Under the pieces are notes generated by a model. The model saw nothing but the letters and a program-made list of their open reading frames with translations, was not told where the DNA came from and did no database searches. From positions 8,479,501 through 8,543,500 of the forward strand of contig JAVTVX010000031.1 in assembly GCA_033439265.1 (NCBI GenBank): a stretch of DNA of 64,000 nt. The letters run 5' to 3'. The position numbers and the translations under genes are program-made. Below are positions 1-12,609 of the stretch, piece after piece. The DNA is from Dillenia suffruticosa. Lineage: Eukaryota; Streptophyta; Magnoliopsida; Dilleniales; Dilleniaceae. Numbering within the stretch: position 1 is the first letter of the stretch; the number at the start of each line of letters is the position of its first letter.

Positions 1-526
1 CCCTTTCAAATCACATTTCATGCATTAATTGTTCTTTACATGCAACCTTCTTCCAACTTTGTTAGTGGAATTGTCCTATGTGGCCATTAATAGTCCTGGC
101 GTCCTTTTGTCCAATCATTTGGCTCAAATTGTCCATCTTTAAGTGTTTTGCAACTTAGTCTCTCTACTTTCCTTATTTGCATTTAGACCCCTGATTTTTA
201 AGAATTTGTACTTTTGGTCCCTATGAAATTTTGTTTGAAATTTCTTAAATATATGAAATTTCATTTAAATATCTCTATTTAAATGTGTAGGCCTTCTCTT
301 AGCCATTTTTTACTTCTTTAGGCCTTGCTGGCGCTCGCTGAGAAGGTTTTTGGCTTACCAATAAAATTTTCGGTTTCAGTGATTTTGAGAGAAATCTCAA
401 AGTAAATAAATAGAAAATTAAAATTTCATCTTAGATGCCTCAAAAGGATATTAATATATATATATATATATATATATAATCATGAGAAGTGGTACATGAT
501 ACATAGTTACCGAAAACGGTGTTATA
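1..526 (-). mobile_element. Right-hand end of a minus-strand Tekay-type LTR, cut by the window edge
   Basis: The block ends in ACGGTGTTATA, a mutated form of the ...GGTGTTACA end that closes the other minus-strand LTRs here (12165, 15652). It also shows the preceding (TA)n run at 455-478 and AT-rich leader. Directly after 526 an RNase H reading frame resumes in mid-domain, so this LTR was inserted into the gypsy element that continues to 4943. The left end and its target duplication lie outside the window, so whether it is a solo LTR is unknown. Confidence 0.7.
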
Positions 527-2182
527 CTTGCTCACTCAAAAGGAGCTCAATTTGAGACAACGGAGATTGTTGGAGCTGATTAAACACTATGACTTGGTAA
601 TTGATTATCACCTGGGAAAAGTGAATGTGGTTGCGGATGCTTTAAGCCACAAGTCTTCTCTTCGAAATCTCATGGGAGTTCTTATCTCTCATGGTTGCTA
701 GGACTCCATACACTTGAGTCGAGCTGGACAATGATGAGCACGATACACTTTTGGCTAAATTTGAAGTGTGACCAATGTTAGTAGATCGTTTTATAAAGTT
801 TCAAGCAACCGATGAGGAGATATAAGGTAAAATGAAAAAGGTTCATAAGGATGAAGGTGACAAGTTCCACATTCGGGAGGACAGCATGGTGATATATGGG
901 AAATGGATTTGTGGTTCCAAAAATGATGAGGTTTGGAGAGCCATACTTGAAGAAACATACTCTTCGGCTTATACAATGCATTCCGAGAGTACATACCAAA
1001 TTTGTGGTTGGGGTTAAAGTAGGAGATAGCCGAATTTGTGGCTAAGTGCCTTATGTGCCAATAAATCAAGGTCGAACATCAGAAACCGGCCGGGACACTA
1101 CAACCATTGCCGATACCCTAGTGGAAATGGGAACACATCACTATCGATTTTGTGATAGGATTGCCATGTACACCAAGCCAACACGATGCTATATGGGTGA
1201 TAGTAGATTGGCTCACTAAGTCAACCCACTTTTTGCCCATTCAAAGTGCCTATCCCTTGGAAAGGTTGGCAAATCTCTATATAAACGAGATTGTTCGACT
1301 CTACGGGGTTCTAGTGTCGATTGTATCTAACTATGATCCTCGATCATATCCCGATTTTGGCCTAAGCTGCAAGAGTCCTTAGGGATTAAGTTGAAGTTCA
1401 ACACTGCTTTTCATCCACAGACAGATGGACAGTCAGAAAGTACTATTCAGACTTTGGAAGACATGTTTAGGGCACGTGTGATGGACTTTCAAGGGAGTTG
1501 GGATAGATACCCCCCATTAATTGAATTTACATACAATAATAACTATCAAGTTAGTATTAGGATGCCACTCTAGTTTTCTATGGAAAAAAGTACCAAACTC
1601 CGTTGTGTTGGGATGTGGTAAGAGAGAGGAAAATTAGCAATGTTGAATTAATTGAAGCAATGGTAGAGTAATTGAAGGTGATTAGGGCAAGATGAAGGCG
1701 GCTCAACATAGACAAAAGAGCTACGTCGATAAAAGAAGAAGCCCTTTGGAATTTGAAGCCGAAGACATGGTTTTCTTGAAAGTCTCACCCTAAAGGGTGT
1801 AATCCGATTTCAAAAAGGGATAAATTGAATTTTAGGTACATCGGCCCTTTCAAGATCCTTGAGAGGATAGGAAAGGTAGCATATCGACTAGAATTACCTC
1901 CAAATTTGGAAAAAAATCCATGATGTATTTCATGTGTCCATGTTAAAGAAATACTTGTCGGATCCCTCACATGTATTAGAATCTCCTCCTGTAGTACTGA
2001 ATCCAGATTTGAGTTTCAAGATTCGTCAAGTGAAAATCTTTGATTGACAACTCAAGCAATTGAGGAGTAAGCAAATCCCCATGGTTAAAGTGTTGTGGAG
2101 AAGCAACCATGTAGAAGAAGAAACTTGGGAGACCAAGGAATCAATGCGGAAACAACACTCTTACCTTTTTGATGTTGTATGA
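527..2182 (+). pseudogene. Decayed Tekay/Del-type Ty3/gypsy pol: end of RNase H, integrase, chromodomain
   Basis: In order: the RNase H tail [13 protein letters not shown]...VVADALSHKSS (527-670); the integrase zinc region with a CLMC pair near 1050; the integrase core with IVDWLTKSTHFLPI (about 1205-1245), VSIVSNYDP (second catalytic Asp in SDxDP read as Asn) and FHPQTDGQSES (about 1408-1440, Glu kept); the HVSMLKKY linker near 1945; and the chromodomain-like tail VKVLWRSNHVEEETWE (about 2087-2135). The frame ends at a TGA at 2180-2182. Stops and frameshifts interrupt it many times (for example near 1014, 1060, 1380, 1573 and 2045). The chromodomain and long LTR point to the Tekay/Del chromovirus group. 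The 5' part of the element is left of the window. Confidence 0.9.
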
Positions 2183-2232
2183 ATTTTGTTTTAAATTTTG
2201 AGAACGAAATTTCTTTTTAGGAGGTTAAATAT

Positions 2233-4943
2233 TGTAACACGGAAATATTCGGTGTTAGAAAATTTATATTGAATTTTCAATTTTTTTTGTAAAAATACCA
2301 ATTCTAATTGGTTGCAATTTATCAATGGAGGTTTTAAAAAGTTTGGTTGGGAGAAAAATAGGTTTTGGAGTTAATTTGGAACAATTAATACCTATTTGGA
2401 GTCAATTAAATGAAAATAAATCGACTCAATCCATGATAAGGTGACTTGGAGCTTAAAAATTTCATTTTGGTTAAGTATAGAGTTTTCATCAAGCCGACTT
2501 GAGGAAGTTCCAAGGCGACCTGAGGAGATTAGGCCTCAGAATTCTTAATTCTACATAACGGTAGGTCGTCTTGCCCCAATGACAGGTTAACTTGTACCTC
2601 CAAAGCACACAGGCAAGTCGCCTTGCCTTAATGACAGGTCAACTTGTGCTTCCTGACTATGTGTCTATAAGGCTACTTGGGACCGGTACAAGCCAACCCG
2701 CCAGATTTGACTCACAGAGAAACATCTCTACACATTAAGCAAGGCGACTTACTAAAAAGCATGGCGACTTAGGGGTTATACAATGAAAAAATTGAGTCAT
2801 TTTGAGGTAATTTTGAGGTGACTTGAGAGATCGATAAAACAAAGAACAAGGCGACTTGTCAGATAACAAGGGGATTTGGCCTGTGAAAACTTTAGACATA
2901 TAAGGCCACTTGTGCTCTATTGCTAGTTGACTCATGAGTGTGAAATGTTGTGAAATGACAAGAATGGACAACCAAACTCGAACAAATCTTAAAAATAAAC
3001 AAGGGCAAGATGGAGATTTTACCTCCTATCATTAAAAAGGCTTAAACAAGCCTTCATTTTTCATTCTTCCTTCTCGAACTTCTTTTCTGCTCTCTCTCTC
3101 TCTTGACCCTCTGTCTCTCTCGACTCTCATCTCCCTTGCCCATCTCACTCTCAATCCCTTTGCCGAAATCAACCCCATTGCTCCCAAACCCACTCTCTAA
3201 AACTTCAAAATGCTCATGCAAACTTGTGAAGGAAGGACATTTTGAGAGAAATCTAGGGTTCGTGCAAGAAGGGGGAAATATATGGTTTTTAAAAACCCAA
3301 TGTTCAAATCTCAATCCAACCCCAAAATTGAGGTAATTTCTTCCTTCTAAACTTGGGTTTAGCTTTCTCATAAGTGTATTTAAAATTATTATTGAGATTT
3401 GAGGGATTTGATCGAGAGTCTAAAATCTAGGGTTTGTGAATGAGGAAAAAATTAGGGAAATTGTGAATGAGAATTGTGTATTTGTGCAAATAATTTGTAA
3501 ATGATGGAATTAGAACATATATTCTTGGATTGAAGAAATTAGGGTTTGTGTTAAGTTTGGAAAAACTCATAAACTCTAGAATTGGATGCAATTTAATATT
3601 TAATTCATGTAATTGTCTTAGGATAATTCAATTAGAACCTGAAATGGGGATTACCTTGGAATTGATTTTAAATTTGGGAGTGTTCACCCTCCCAAGAGAT
3701 GAGTTGATGCTTCTGTTTAGCATAAATGATAAAATGTTTTCAATTATAATTTGTAAATTGAATTTTGAAAAGGATTTAACATATTTTTTGATTGTGGTGT
3801 ACACAAATAGAATTATTGATAAATTTATGACTATTAATATTTGAATTGCTTGCATCGTGTTATAATAGAACATTGATTGTGTTGTTCTCTTTTGTACATG
3901 AGCACAAATGTTGAATGATGAAATGAATATTTTTGTAACATGGTGCTAGAAAAAGAAAATGACTATAGTCTAAGTCTTTCGCGGACTAGGCTATCGGGGC
4001 GGCACGGTCAATGCTGGTTTATATTTGACTTGGAGGTAGATGAAGTGAAAAACCTCCTGAAGTTGTTCCTGTCATAAGGTGGTGGCACCCCACTGAACTC
4101 CAGGCCAACGCTATGGAGGGTGTATTTTATAAAAATTGTGAAAAATCTCTTAACAGATTCTACCAGCAGCCATTGGTAAGAAAAACAGAGTTGGCAACCC
4201 CAAAGAAAATTTAGAAAGAAAATGAAAATGGATTATTGATGAACAACTTATAAGTCATGGGTAAATTATTCTAAAATTTATTTCATGCAATTGATTTTCA
4301 TTATTGTATTGGAAATATACTATGACATATGCGTTTGGCACCACCACCCTCACTCTTTATTCATGTTCAGCATGCCATTGTACTTCGCTCACTAGTTATT
4401 TTTGTACTCACCTCCCACTTTCTAATTTTTCAGAGAAAGTTTAAACTGGAGATATAGACGTTACGTAGTGTCGTTGAAGAAAATATATTTTGTTGGCTTT
4501 CAATAGGTAATAGTCATGAGAATATTTCTTTTTTGGAACTATGTTATGTGATCCATGGAACAAAATTTTTGTATATTTTGTTATGTTTGGATTTGACAAA
4601 TATTTGCTTGATTTTCTATAGGCAAGTATTATCAAATCTTTATTTTTATGATATGAAATTTTATTTAAATTGTTTAAAAATATCTTTTGGCAAGACGTAG
4701 TGTTTTCATTGAAACATTTGGATTATGTGGTGATTTTTTAGGATATTTTGAACATGTGAATTTATTTAAATACTTGAGAATTGTTTTGATGGTTGGGTTG
4801 GCCTAAGGATGGTTTAAATTATTTTAAAGTGTTTTGGATATTGGACTGTCCTGCGGTATCTCGGAACATGGAGTGGGGTTTACACATGTTTCGGGGTAAC
4901 GCGGCGGTTGTCGTGTGCTCGACCGATGGGTTGGGGCATGACA
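2233..4943 (+). mobile_element. 3' LTR of the plus-strand Tekay-type gypsy element
   Basis: It starts TGTAACAC at 2233, about 50 bp after the pol stop and just after a purine run (AGGAGGTTA, 2218-2226) that can serve as the polypurine tract. It ends GGTTGGGGCATGACA at 4943. These termini match the plus-strand LTR at 42247-45748, although most of the inside differs. Length is 2711 bp. The 3' flank is GTTTA (4944-4948); the matching 5' flank is outside the window. A pyrimidine-rich stretch (3060-3150) follows an AAAAAGGCTT run and resembles the transcription-start zone of such LTRs, but no clear TATA box can be fixed. Confidence 0.85.
2440..2900. repeat. Dispersed GGCGACTTG-like motif cluster inside the LTR
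   Basis: At least ten copies of (A)AGGCGACTTG or its reverse complement CAAGTCGCCTT occur within about 460 bp. Examples lie near 2442 (GGTGACTTGG), 2512 (GGCGACCTGA), 2611 (CAAGTCGCCTT), 2744, 2763 and 2850. Spacing is irregular and both orientations occur, so this is a clustered short motif and not a simple tandem repeat. No function can be assigned. Confidence 0.7.
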
Positions 4944-5680
4944 GTTTAAATAAGAAAGTATTTCATAAAGATCTCCTAAAAACATGGGCCAATGGGGTTG
5001 GTGGTTGATTAATTATTTGCATTGAATTAGCTCAAAATTGTCTGAAACTTAAAATTCGTGGAAAGATCTATGAGCTCAAGTTAAAGGATCTCCTAAATGT
5101 TTTTGAAAACATTTTTTGTTAGTTGAAATTTAGGAGTTCGATTTTCCAAGATGGTGGAAGATAAAGATGAAAGTATCATAGACTATTTCAGGGATCAAAA
5201 CAAGTGTTACTCAGTCATGCTCCATTTCCTATATTTGGTAGTATACAAGGTAAAGGTGAAAATCTTGATATAAGTGGAAGCATGCATGGTGGGATGGGAT
5301 TTCTTTTGCATCATAATTATAGTGGAATTATACAAGATATTTGTTTTTGGCTTTGACTTAGACAAGATATGACACTCTATTCATTGATCATACAAGATTC
5401 CTTGCATTGCACATGTTAAGAATTATAGGAAGCAAATTTTTTGAGAAGCCAACACTGGGCAAGCAATCTAGTTGGTCATGAACATCCATAACCACTCTGT
5501 TTCTTTCTTTGATGAGAATAAGCATTGTCTTTATTTCATTGGAGCAGTTTTGATAACAAGTTCCAGCTATACTACAACAAAATATATAGTTGCTTATTCC
5601 CGAAAAGAAGAGACATATATATATATATATACATATAATGTGTGTGTGTGTGTCCGTGCAAGCCAAAACATCCTGGATGA
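4944..5680. other. 3' flank of the germin-like gene; no gene seen
   Basis: This is non-LTR sequence between the gypsy 3' LTR and the stop codon of the germin-like pseudogene on the minus strand. It is AT-rich, with many stops in all frames. It contains a compound (TA)n/(TG)n microsatellite at about 5613-5653. Short open frames here have no recognisable domain; a faint likeness to copia RNase H was considered and not accepted. Confidence 0.6.
5613..5653. repeat. Compound (TA)n-(TG)n microsatellite
   Basis: About ten TA units, an imperfect ACATATAATG bridge and then seven TG units are read directly. It lies about 30 bp beyond the germin-like stop codon on the minus strand. Confidence 0.9.
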
Positions 5681-5799
5681 TTATTTGTTATCATACCAAA
5701 ACTGTTTCTGGAGGTAGTTAATAACATTCTTTTCAACCTGGAATCCCTTAGTTGCAACATCAAGATTGATTTCGGGTTTGATCCAAACACTGCATTTGC
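5681..5799 (-). pseudogene. Germin-like protein gene, C-terminal end of exon 2 (severed part)
   Basis: On the minus strand, reading starts at the target duplication (5799-5795) with ANAVFGSNP. After one frameshift it continues as VATKGFQVEKNVINYLQ and QFWYDNK, then a TAA at 5683-5681. This is the standard C-terminus of germin-like proteins, where the helix pair packs the cupin hexamer. It joins exactly to the part at 15882-16316 once the solo LTR at 5800-15881 and one TTTGC copy are removed. The frameshift near 5768 shows decay beyond the insertion itself. Confidence 0.92.
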
Positions 5800-8700
5800 T
5801 GTAACACCAACATCTCGGTGTACTCATTATTGTATTCCATTTCATTTTCTATATGATATCACTCATGTTCTATATAGAAATTAACTAATTAATTTTTCCG
5901 TTACAACCATCCCCAAACAAATATCGGTCAAAATCACCGAAAAAAATTCCAAAATGACCACAGATGGTCCAAACATAATGAAAATGACTCTAGAGTGTAT
6001 AACCGCATCAAATTGAGTAAATCTTATTTTGTAAAGTTAAATCGTAAAATTTTCTAGAAATTTGCTAGTAAAAATCCAGTCGGGTCGAATTTGTCTTGGA
6101 AAGGCTAAACGATCACGTTTTGATGCGAGATAAATTAAATTAGATGTAATACAAAATTTTGGGTCTAACTTAGAATTATAAAATTTTTGGGGTCAAAATA
6201 TAATTTTTATAAGTCAGGGGGCTCTTTTGCAATTAACAAAAATTTAAAACTATTTGAAAAATGGTTCCTTCTCCCAAAATCATGACCAAACAAGTGAGAA
6301 GAGAGAGGAAAGAGAGAGGATGTGAGATAGAGAGAGAGATGAGACTTTTTTGGACATTTGAAGAGTTGATCCAAGGGTAAAAATTGAGTTATTTGGACCA
6401 TTGGATTGAGTTAGTAGGGGGGCAAAGAGCACTATTCATTGAGTGAAATGTGTGAGTTTCTTGGGAACAAACCAAGAGTGAGGATTAACTTGGAGTTGGA
6501 TCAAATTTTGTGAACCCTTGGATTTGGTTGTTGAGAGACAACATTAATGAGGAGTTGAGTGTAGAATGAGAAAGAGTGTGCTTGTAGTATGAAAAGGTGA
6601 GATTTGTTGGGTGAAAGAGTGCAAAACGTGGGAGAGAGAGAGGGATTGCATTTTGTGTGACCAAACAAATCCAAAGAAGCCAAGAAAATGTTCTTCATTC
6701 TTCTCTCCAAAACAGTGTGTTCAAGGTAGGAAACCCAAATTTTTCCTACAATAACACCCAAATATTTTTACATAAATTCATTCATCACAAACCCTAGTAT
6801 AACATATCCAAAAATTGGGAGGAAAGGAGAAGCTTAACCAAGTGGATCTAGAGAGAGACTAAAAGCTTCAAAGAGGTAAGAAATTCTGACCATCCTGTAA
6901 TGTTTTGGTCATAACATTTTCTGCACAAAGGCAAACTGAGCTAGGTTAATTTCTGGTGAAACTAGACTCACAAAGCTTTAAAACGAGATATGATTCATTT
7001 AATTCTGAAGAGAATTTGATTTTTAGTGATTTTTCAAAGTTAAGTGTTTTGCACAAAAATGTTTGTTCTGTCCTGCTTTAACTCTGTTTTTGTCGGTGAC
7101 TTAGCCTCTATTTTGAGGTGTCTTATAGTCTAAATTAGCGAATAATCCAGTCATGTAATTTTTAGATCTAGGTCTTATCTTTCCAACAAGTAAGAATCGC
7201 CTCAATCTAACACATGTGTCAAAAGTTATAGCCACTCTTCTGAAACTCGACAGAGGGTCATCCATTCTCCAACACCAAAAACAGTAGCGTTGCACGACTC
7301 CCTTCCAGCCCTTATATGCAAAAACTAGATCACCCTCTTATCCACCTACTGGGAAAATATTAGCCAATTTGCACTAGGGAATCAAAAGTTACACAAAATC
7401 TCCCAAACCTATGCAAATTTTCACTCTGTTTTCGGTTCTAAATCAACCCCCTTCTTTATGACATGTTTCGACCCTTTTCCGGACTGAATTAAGAAAAACT
7501 TTCAACGTAAAAGTTGTAGGTATATGTCTCATCTATAACATATCCAAAATTCATTTGTATTGGAGTTGTGTACAAGTAGTATTGCATTTTTACTAAGACA
7601 GAACAGAGTGGACGTTGGGAACAGAACTAAGACAAAGATTGGTTTTCCTAAAATTCTACGATTAGAATCTGAAACAACGTTCAAAATGAAAGTTGTAGTG
7701 CTGTCTCTTAGTGTTAAAATGAAATAGGAAGCATGTGATTCGGAGTTGTGTAGTAGAAGTTATGACCATTTTCCCATGACTACGCAAAGGTGCATATGTG
7801 TAGAAACCATGAATAATGAACTACAAGCACATGGGTTGTGTTGGGGTGATGAAATGTGTATTAATTGAATGAATTGTAAAGAATATATGACAAGAATGAT
7901 GGAAAAAAGGATAGAGCATGCCTTAGGATACCCTAACCTTAATCTTAGAGGAAAGAATTGTTAGAATACAACTTAACCTAGTAAATTCAAATCATGACAC
8001 AAATCCTCATATATGCATCGTGTTGCCATTGTAGGCACACGGGTGGTGACCAAACGAGGGAAACACTTTCGACACTTGTGGTACTTTGTTGAGAGTAACT
8101 GACCCTCCCATATATGGTGAGTGAGATTTATTATATTATGTATCTGATGCACAATATCATGTTTTAAAATATTTTCTGACACAAACATGATTTAATGAAT
8201 ATGTGATGTAAAATTTTCAATGAATTATGAAATGTTTTAGTGAATTCATGGAGTATCCACAAACATGTTTATACGTGTTATATATGCATCCAAATGAGTT
8301 TTAAATTATGAAACTATGCCATTGCATTTGAGTTATACATGTTTTATGAAATCATCCTTGTGGAAATGATTGACATTGTTTGAGAAATGTTGCATGGCAC
8401 GTGATTTGATGATGATATTTTACATAGGCCGAGGGCCCTAGCATGTGTGATGATAACTTTGCGACGGGTAAATTCCATTCCATAACTACGAAAGATACAT
8501 GTGTAGGGTGATCCATATTTGCACCCAATACGCTTCTACGGAAGGTATCCCACATGATATCGGAAAATAGTAAATGTATTGTGATTCGATACGGTACTAG
8601 TCAGGTTAAACCCATTAGGGGGAGGGCTATGGTGTGTCGTAGTCTAACACCTGATGAGGTCCGTCACCAACATCGGGGTAGAGAGCTTTTCTAACCTATT

Positions 8701-8943
8701 GCATACAAAACCCCCAATGCGCCTGTTATTGGTCGCGGTCGACCCTTGCCAGGATTGATCTTGGCATGCTCTATTCTAGCATGATTTGATGACATTGATA
8801 CATATATGTTTGAAATATATGTGAAAAGAATGATTTATGATAAATTGAACATCATACACGATTTCTTACAATATGTGAAATTATTGAGAACTTTGATATT
8901 CCATTTTTCATCGACACATTAAATACATGATATATACCCTCTC

Positions 8944-11900
8944 TGTCATACCCCGACCCACCCCCTGGCCGAGCACGTGAGCAACAGCCATGACACCTCA
9001 ATGCATGGGTACAACCCACCGAGACATCGAGGATCGTAAGGCTAAAAACACATATGTCCAAATCAATTTACAAAATCACATAAATAAAAGTAAAATATCT
9101 CAATGTACCTCAAATGCATGAATATGTAAACCCAAGATAAGAGTTACCATTTACATGCGCCAATAGTAATATGCAGTCATCCCAAAGCAAATAAGTACAA
9201 TGGTCAAACTAAACACCCCAAAATAATTCGGTAACCTCAAATTGAACATAGTGGAAGAAAATCTCCAATATAAGTTCAATGAAATCAAGTCTCTACCATT
9301 CCCTCAATCCAAGATATACCTGTGAAAGGGAAAGTGATGGGTGAGTATCTATAGGAGGATACTCAGCAAGTGAGGGGATTGACATCGTGCTATCAATATC
9401 AAGTGTGAACTTGGAGTGTCAAGGCATGTAATACAATATCAAGTGTGTGAAAAACAACGTGTAGTTTTAATGTAGCTCAAGGCACACATCGGAAAATAAC
9501 ATATGCATCCATCCATGTATCAAGTTACATATGTAGAGCCGACCGAACAAACAACCCCGAAATAGTCTACCTCGACCAATGACGGGTGCATTGGGGGTTT
9601 TCACAATGCAAATATCAAATAATGGCTCTCTACCTCAATGTTGGCCACAGGCTACTCCAACTAACCTGTAAATAGTAATATATATATATATATATCTATA
9701 AATAGTCGGCTATGTATGATGCCTCGCCCAGTGCTAGACAGAGGTAAACTCACGTCCTCCCCGATGAGGGTCAACTTGGGATAATTATACACATGACAAT
9801 TTGGTAGATACCTCCAACCGAAACATATCCGGGTACAAGGGGTGTCTCTACCGAATGTCTTTCGTAGCTACAGAATGCTATAAGAAGCATATCACCATAT
9901 CATCAAGTCGGCCTGGCACGTAGCCCCATGTATCATATCATCATGTCAACTGGGCATACAGCCCTATGCATCGTATTATAACGTCGGCCGGGCGTACAGC
10001 CCAAATAGTACAGTACTGTAAATCTATTCAAAACCATGTGTCAATATAGTGGAAGTATTAAAATATATCAATATGTTAAAAAAAAAGTGGCACAATATCC
10101 AATTATCAAACTCATGGATGCATATCAATAAAATCAACAATTGAGACACTCCAATGGTCATAAAAATATATATATATATATATACACTTATCAAAATCCA
10201 AAAATTCAGTTTTCACACGTATAGAAATCATGTCGTTTGAAAATCGGTAAAATATGATTTGTTAATCAATAGTAGATATCGTCTCACTCACAGTATGGGG
10301 GAGGGTAGATCACTCCCCTTAATACTACTTTGACCAGCAAATGGAACTCCCTCGAATCGATCTCCAATCACGTCACTACAATGATCATATATGCACACAT
10401 ATGTCATTATAGGAAAATATATGTAATAAATTGCACTTAACAATTTCTTAGTTTAGGGCCAAGTATTAGGGCATTTTAAATAAATCCCTAAGTGTATTTG
10501 TACAAAAATATCCAATTTTCCAAAGTTTGGTCCAGTCAAAATCACTGCACAGACATCGTGCTCATGCCGCGCCCATGTCGACCCATTGCCCGGCGCCCAT
10601 GCGCACAAAGCCTATGTCCCTGCATGGTAGAAATGATTTAGCTCTTTGCACATAGCTCCAATTCAAGCAACATTTTGATATGTTGTAGGAAATTTTGTGC
10701 CCTATAACTTTCATGTTATACAGTTTTTCAAAATCTCATCACAGAATTTATGAAAATACTCATTTTGTTTCTGTCACGTTCTATATTCAGATTCTGTCCT
10801 GTTTGTGTGCAGAAACCATAACTTTCACCCTACTCATTCAAACGTAATTAAATTAAAATAAGTTATACCTAAGACATAAATCTAGAACTTGCATATTTTG
10901 AGTTTTACTCAATTATGCCGAGAAAGGGGTTGAAATAAATAATGATCAGAACAGTCAGGTTTCAATTGGAAACAAGGTTTCTGTCAAAACCTCTTTAGGA
11001 AAAAGGGTATAACCCTTGATTTCCTTGTGCGAATTGGCTGAAATTATTATATGTTATAGACAAGGGTGATACTTACAACTTTTATGTTTTGAGTTTTACT
11101 CAATTATGTCGAGAAAGGGGTTGAAATAAATCATGATCAGAACAGTCAGGTTTCAATTGGAAACAAGGTTTCTATCAAAACCTCTTTAGGAAAAAGGGTA
11201 TAACCCTTGATTTCCTTGTGCGAATTGGCTGAAATTATTATATGTTATAGAAAAGGGTGATACTTACAACTTTTATGTTTTGAGTTTCTCTATAATAGGA
11301 CTGGAAAAGGTCGTTTTTGCACACTGTTTTTATGTTCCGAAACAGAACAACTTTTTGTTGCATTTCAGGAAAAGTGTCATAACGTTTGGCACAAGTATCA
11401 GCTTAAGGTGGTTATTATCTCATTGGAAAGATAAGACCTAGATCGACAATTTACTTAACTAAAGCGTTTTCCAATTCAGACTATAAGACATCACGAAACC
11501 ACGACAAATTCACAACCAAAAATAAAAATTAAAATGAGACAGAATAAAATTTCTTACCTCAACTTTCTTGGTCTTTCTCTCTTCTCATCTTGTTCTCACG
11601 GTTTGGGAAGAATGAACAAGCATTCTATGGTCTTCTTCCTTTCTGCTTGTGTTATTAACTCACCACTCTAAGATCAAGTCTCAAATTTATTCTAAGTCAT
11701 AGAATCATTTTGCCAATTTACATGTGTTTTGATTGGTTTTCATGTGCATGTGTGCTCATTGGCCCACCTTACCTTTCTCCTCTCAATTTGGGTCAACACT
11801 TGTCCTCCTCACTCTCACACTTGTTTAATGTATTGTTTTAAAAGAATACACTTGTCACTTTTCCTTTTAAACTTTTGTTAATTTCTAACAAGTCATTTAA

Positions 11901-12165
11901 CTTATAAAAAATCTAATTTGACCCCCAAAAATTTTCATAATTACACAATAGACCCAAAATCTCATTTTAGACCTAATTAAATTTATTTAATGTGAAATTA
12001 AGGTTTTTGAGTCTCTTTGTGTCAAACTGACCCAAATTGGTATTTTATCGACAAATTTCTGGGGTCGTTTTATCGAAAAATTTATGAATGTAGTCGTGAA
12101 AACATCATATATATATATATATGAACTAGAATACACCATATGATATACCGAGGGTCAGTGTTACA
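8944..12165 (-). mobile_element. Solo LTR (minus), nested in the 5800-15881 LTR
   Basis: It starts TGTCATACCCCGACCC and ends GGGTCAGTGTTACA, with a perfect CTCTC duplication (8939-8943 and 12166-12170). Length is 3222 bp. It contains the shared LTR block near 9570-9600 and the palindromic GAGTATC...GATACTC block at 9341-9366. A string of roughly 190-bp repeat units fills 10600-11480, and a (TA)n run lies at 12107-12122. It was inserted 5 bp before the corresponding palindromic block of its host LTR (12171 onward). Confidence 0.93.
10896..11277. repeat. Tandem duplication, 2 x 191 bp
   Basis: Positions 10896-11086 and 11087-11277 are near-identical direct copies. I count four substitutions (GCCG/GTCG, AATAATG/AATCATG, CTGTC/CTATC, GACAA/GAAAA). 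A third unit starts at 11278 and diverges quickly. The unit length equals the spacing of the older decayed units in related LTRs, so it is a recent amplification of one monomer. Confidence 0.95.
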
Positions 12166-12609
12166 CTCTCACTCATTGGGTATCTTTCTTGATACTCACC
12201 CTTCATTTCTCGTTGTGTATAGAAATAGCTATAGTGGGACGCGTTGAGACTTATCAGTGCGTGAGACTTTTGTTGGAAATCGAGACTATTGATTAGGTAC
12301 TCAAATGATATTGGGAAGGATTTGCCAATGAAATTGTATATTTATGTATTGAGATTGTAGATAGATCATTGTGTATAAAAAGGGATGGTTGTATGTAAAA
12401 TTATGTGTATCTTATTGAAACTCTCAACTCTATCTGTTGCATTGAGGCATGATCGGTATTATTGTGTACATTTACTTTAGAAAATGTGTCATGTTCTAGA
12501 AGTGTCCTCTAGATTCGCTTGGTACTACCTCTAAATCACAAGAGGGGTAATTAACGACTGTTCATGCCTTTGATGGGGGCATGGCAGTAGAGGTCTGGTG
12601 TAGAACAAT

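Noticed and set aside
4944..5717. Possible copia RNase H between the gypsy LTR and the germin-like gene
   Set aside because: One short phrase (SSSYTTTKYIVAYSRKE) vaguely resembles the LSTTEAEYIA motif, but nothing before or after it fits.
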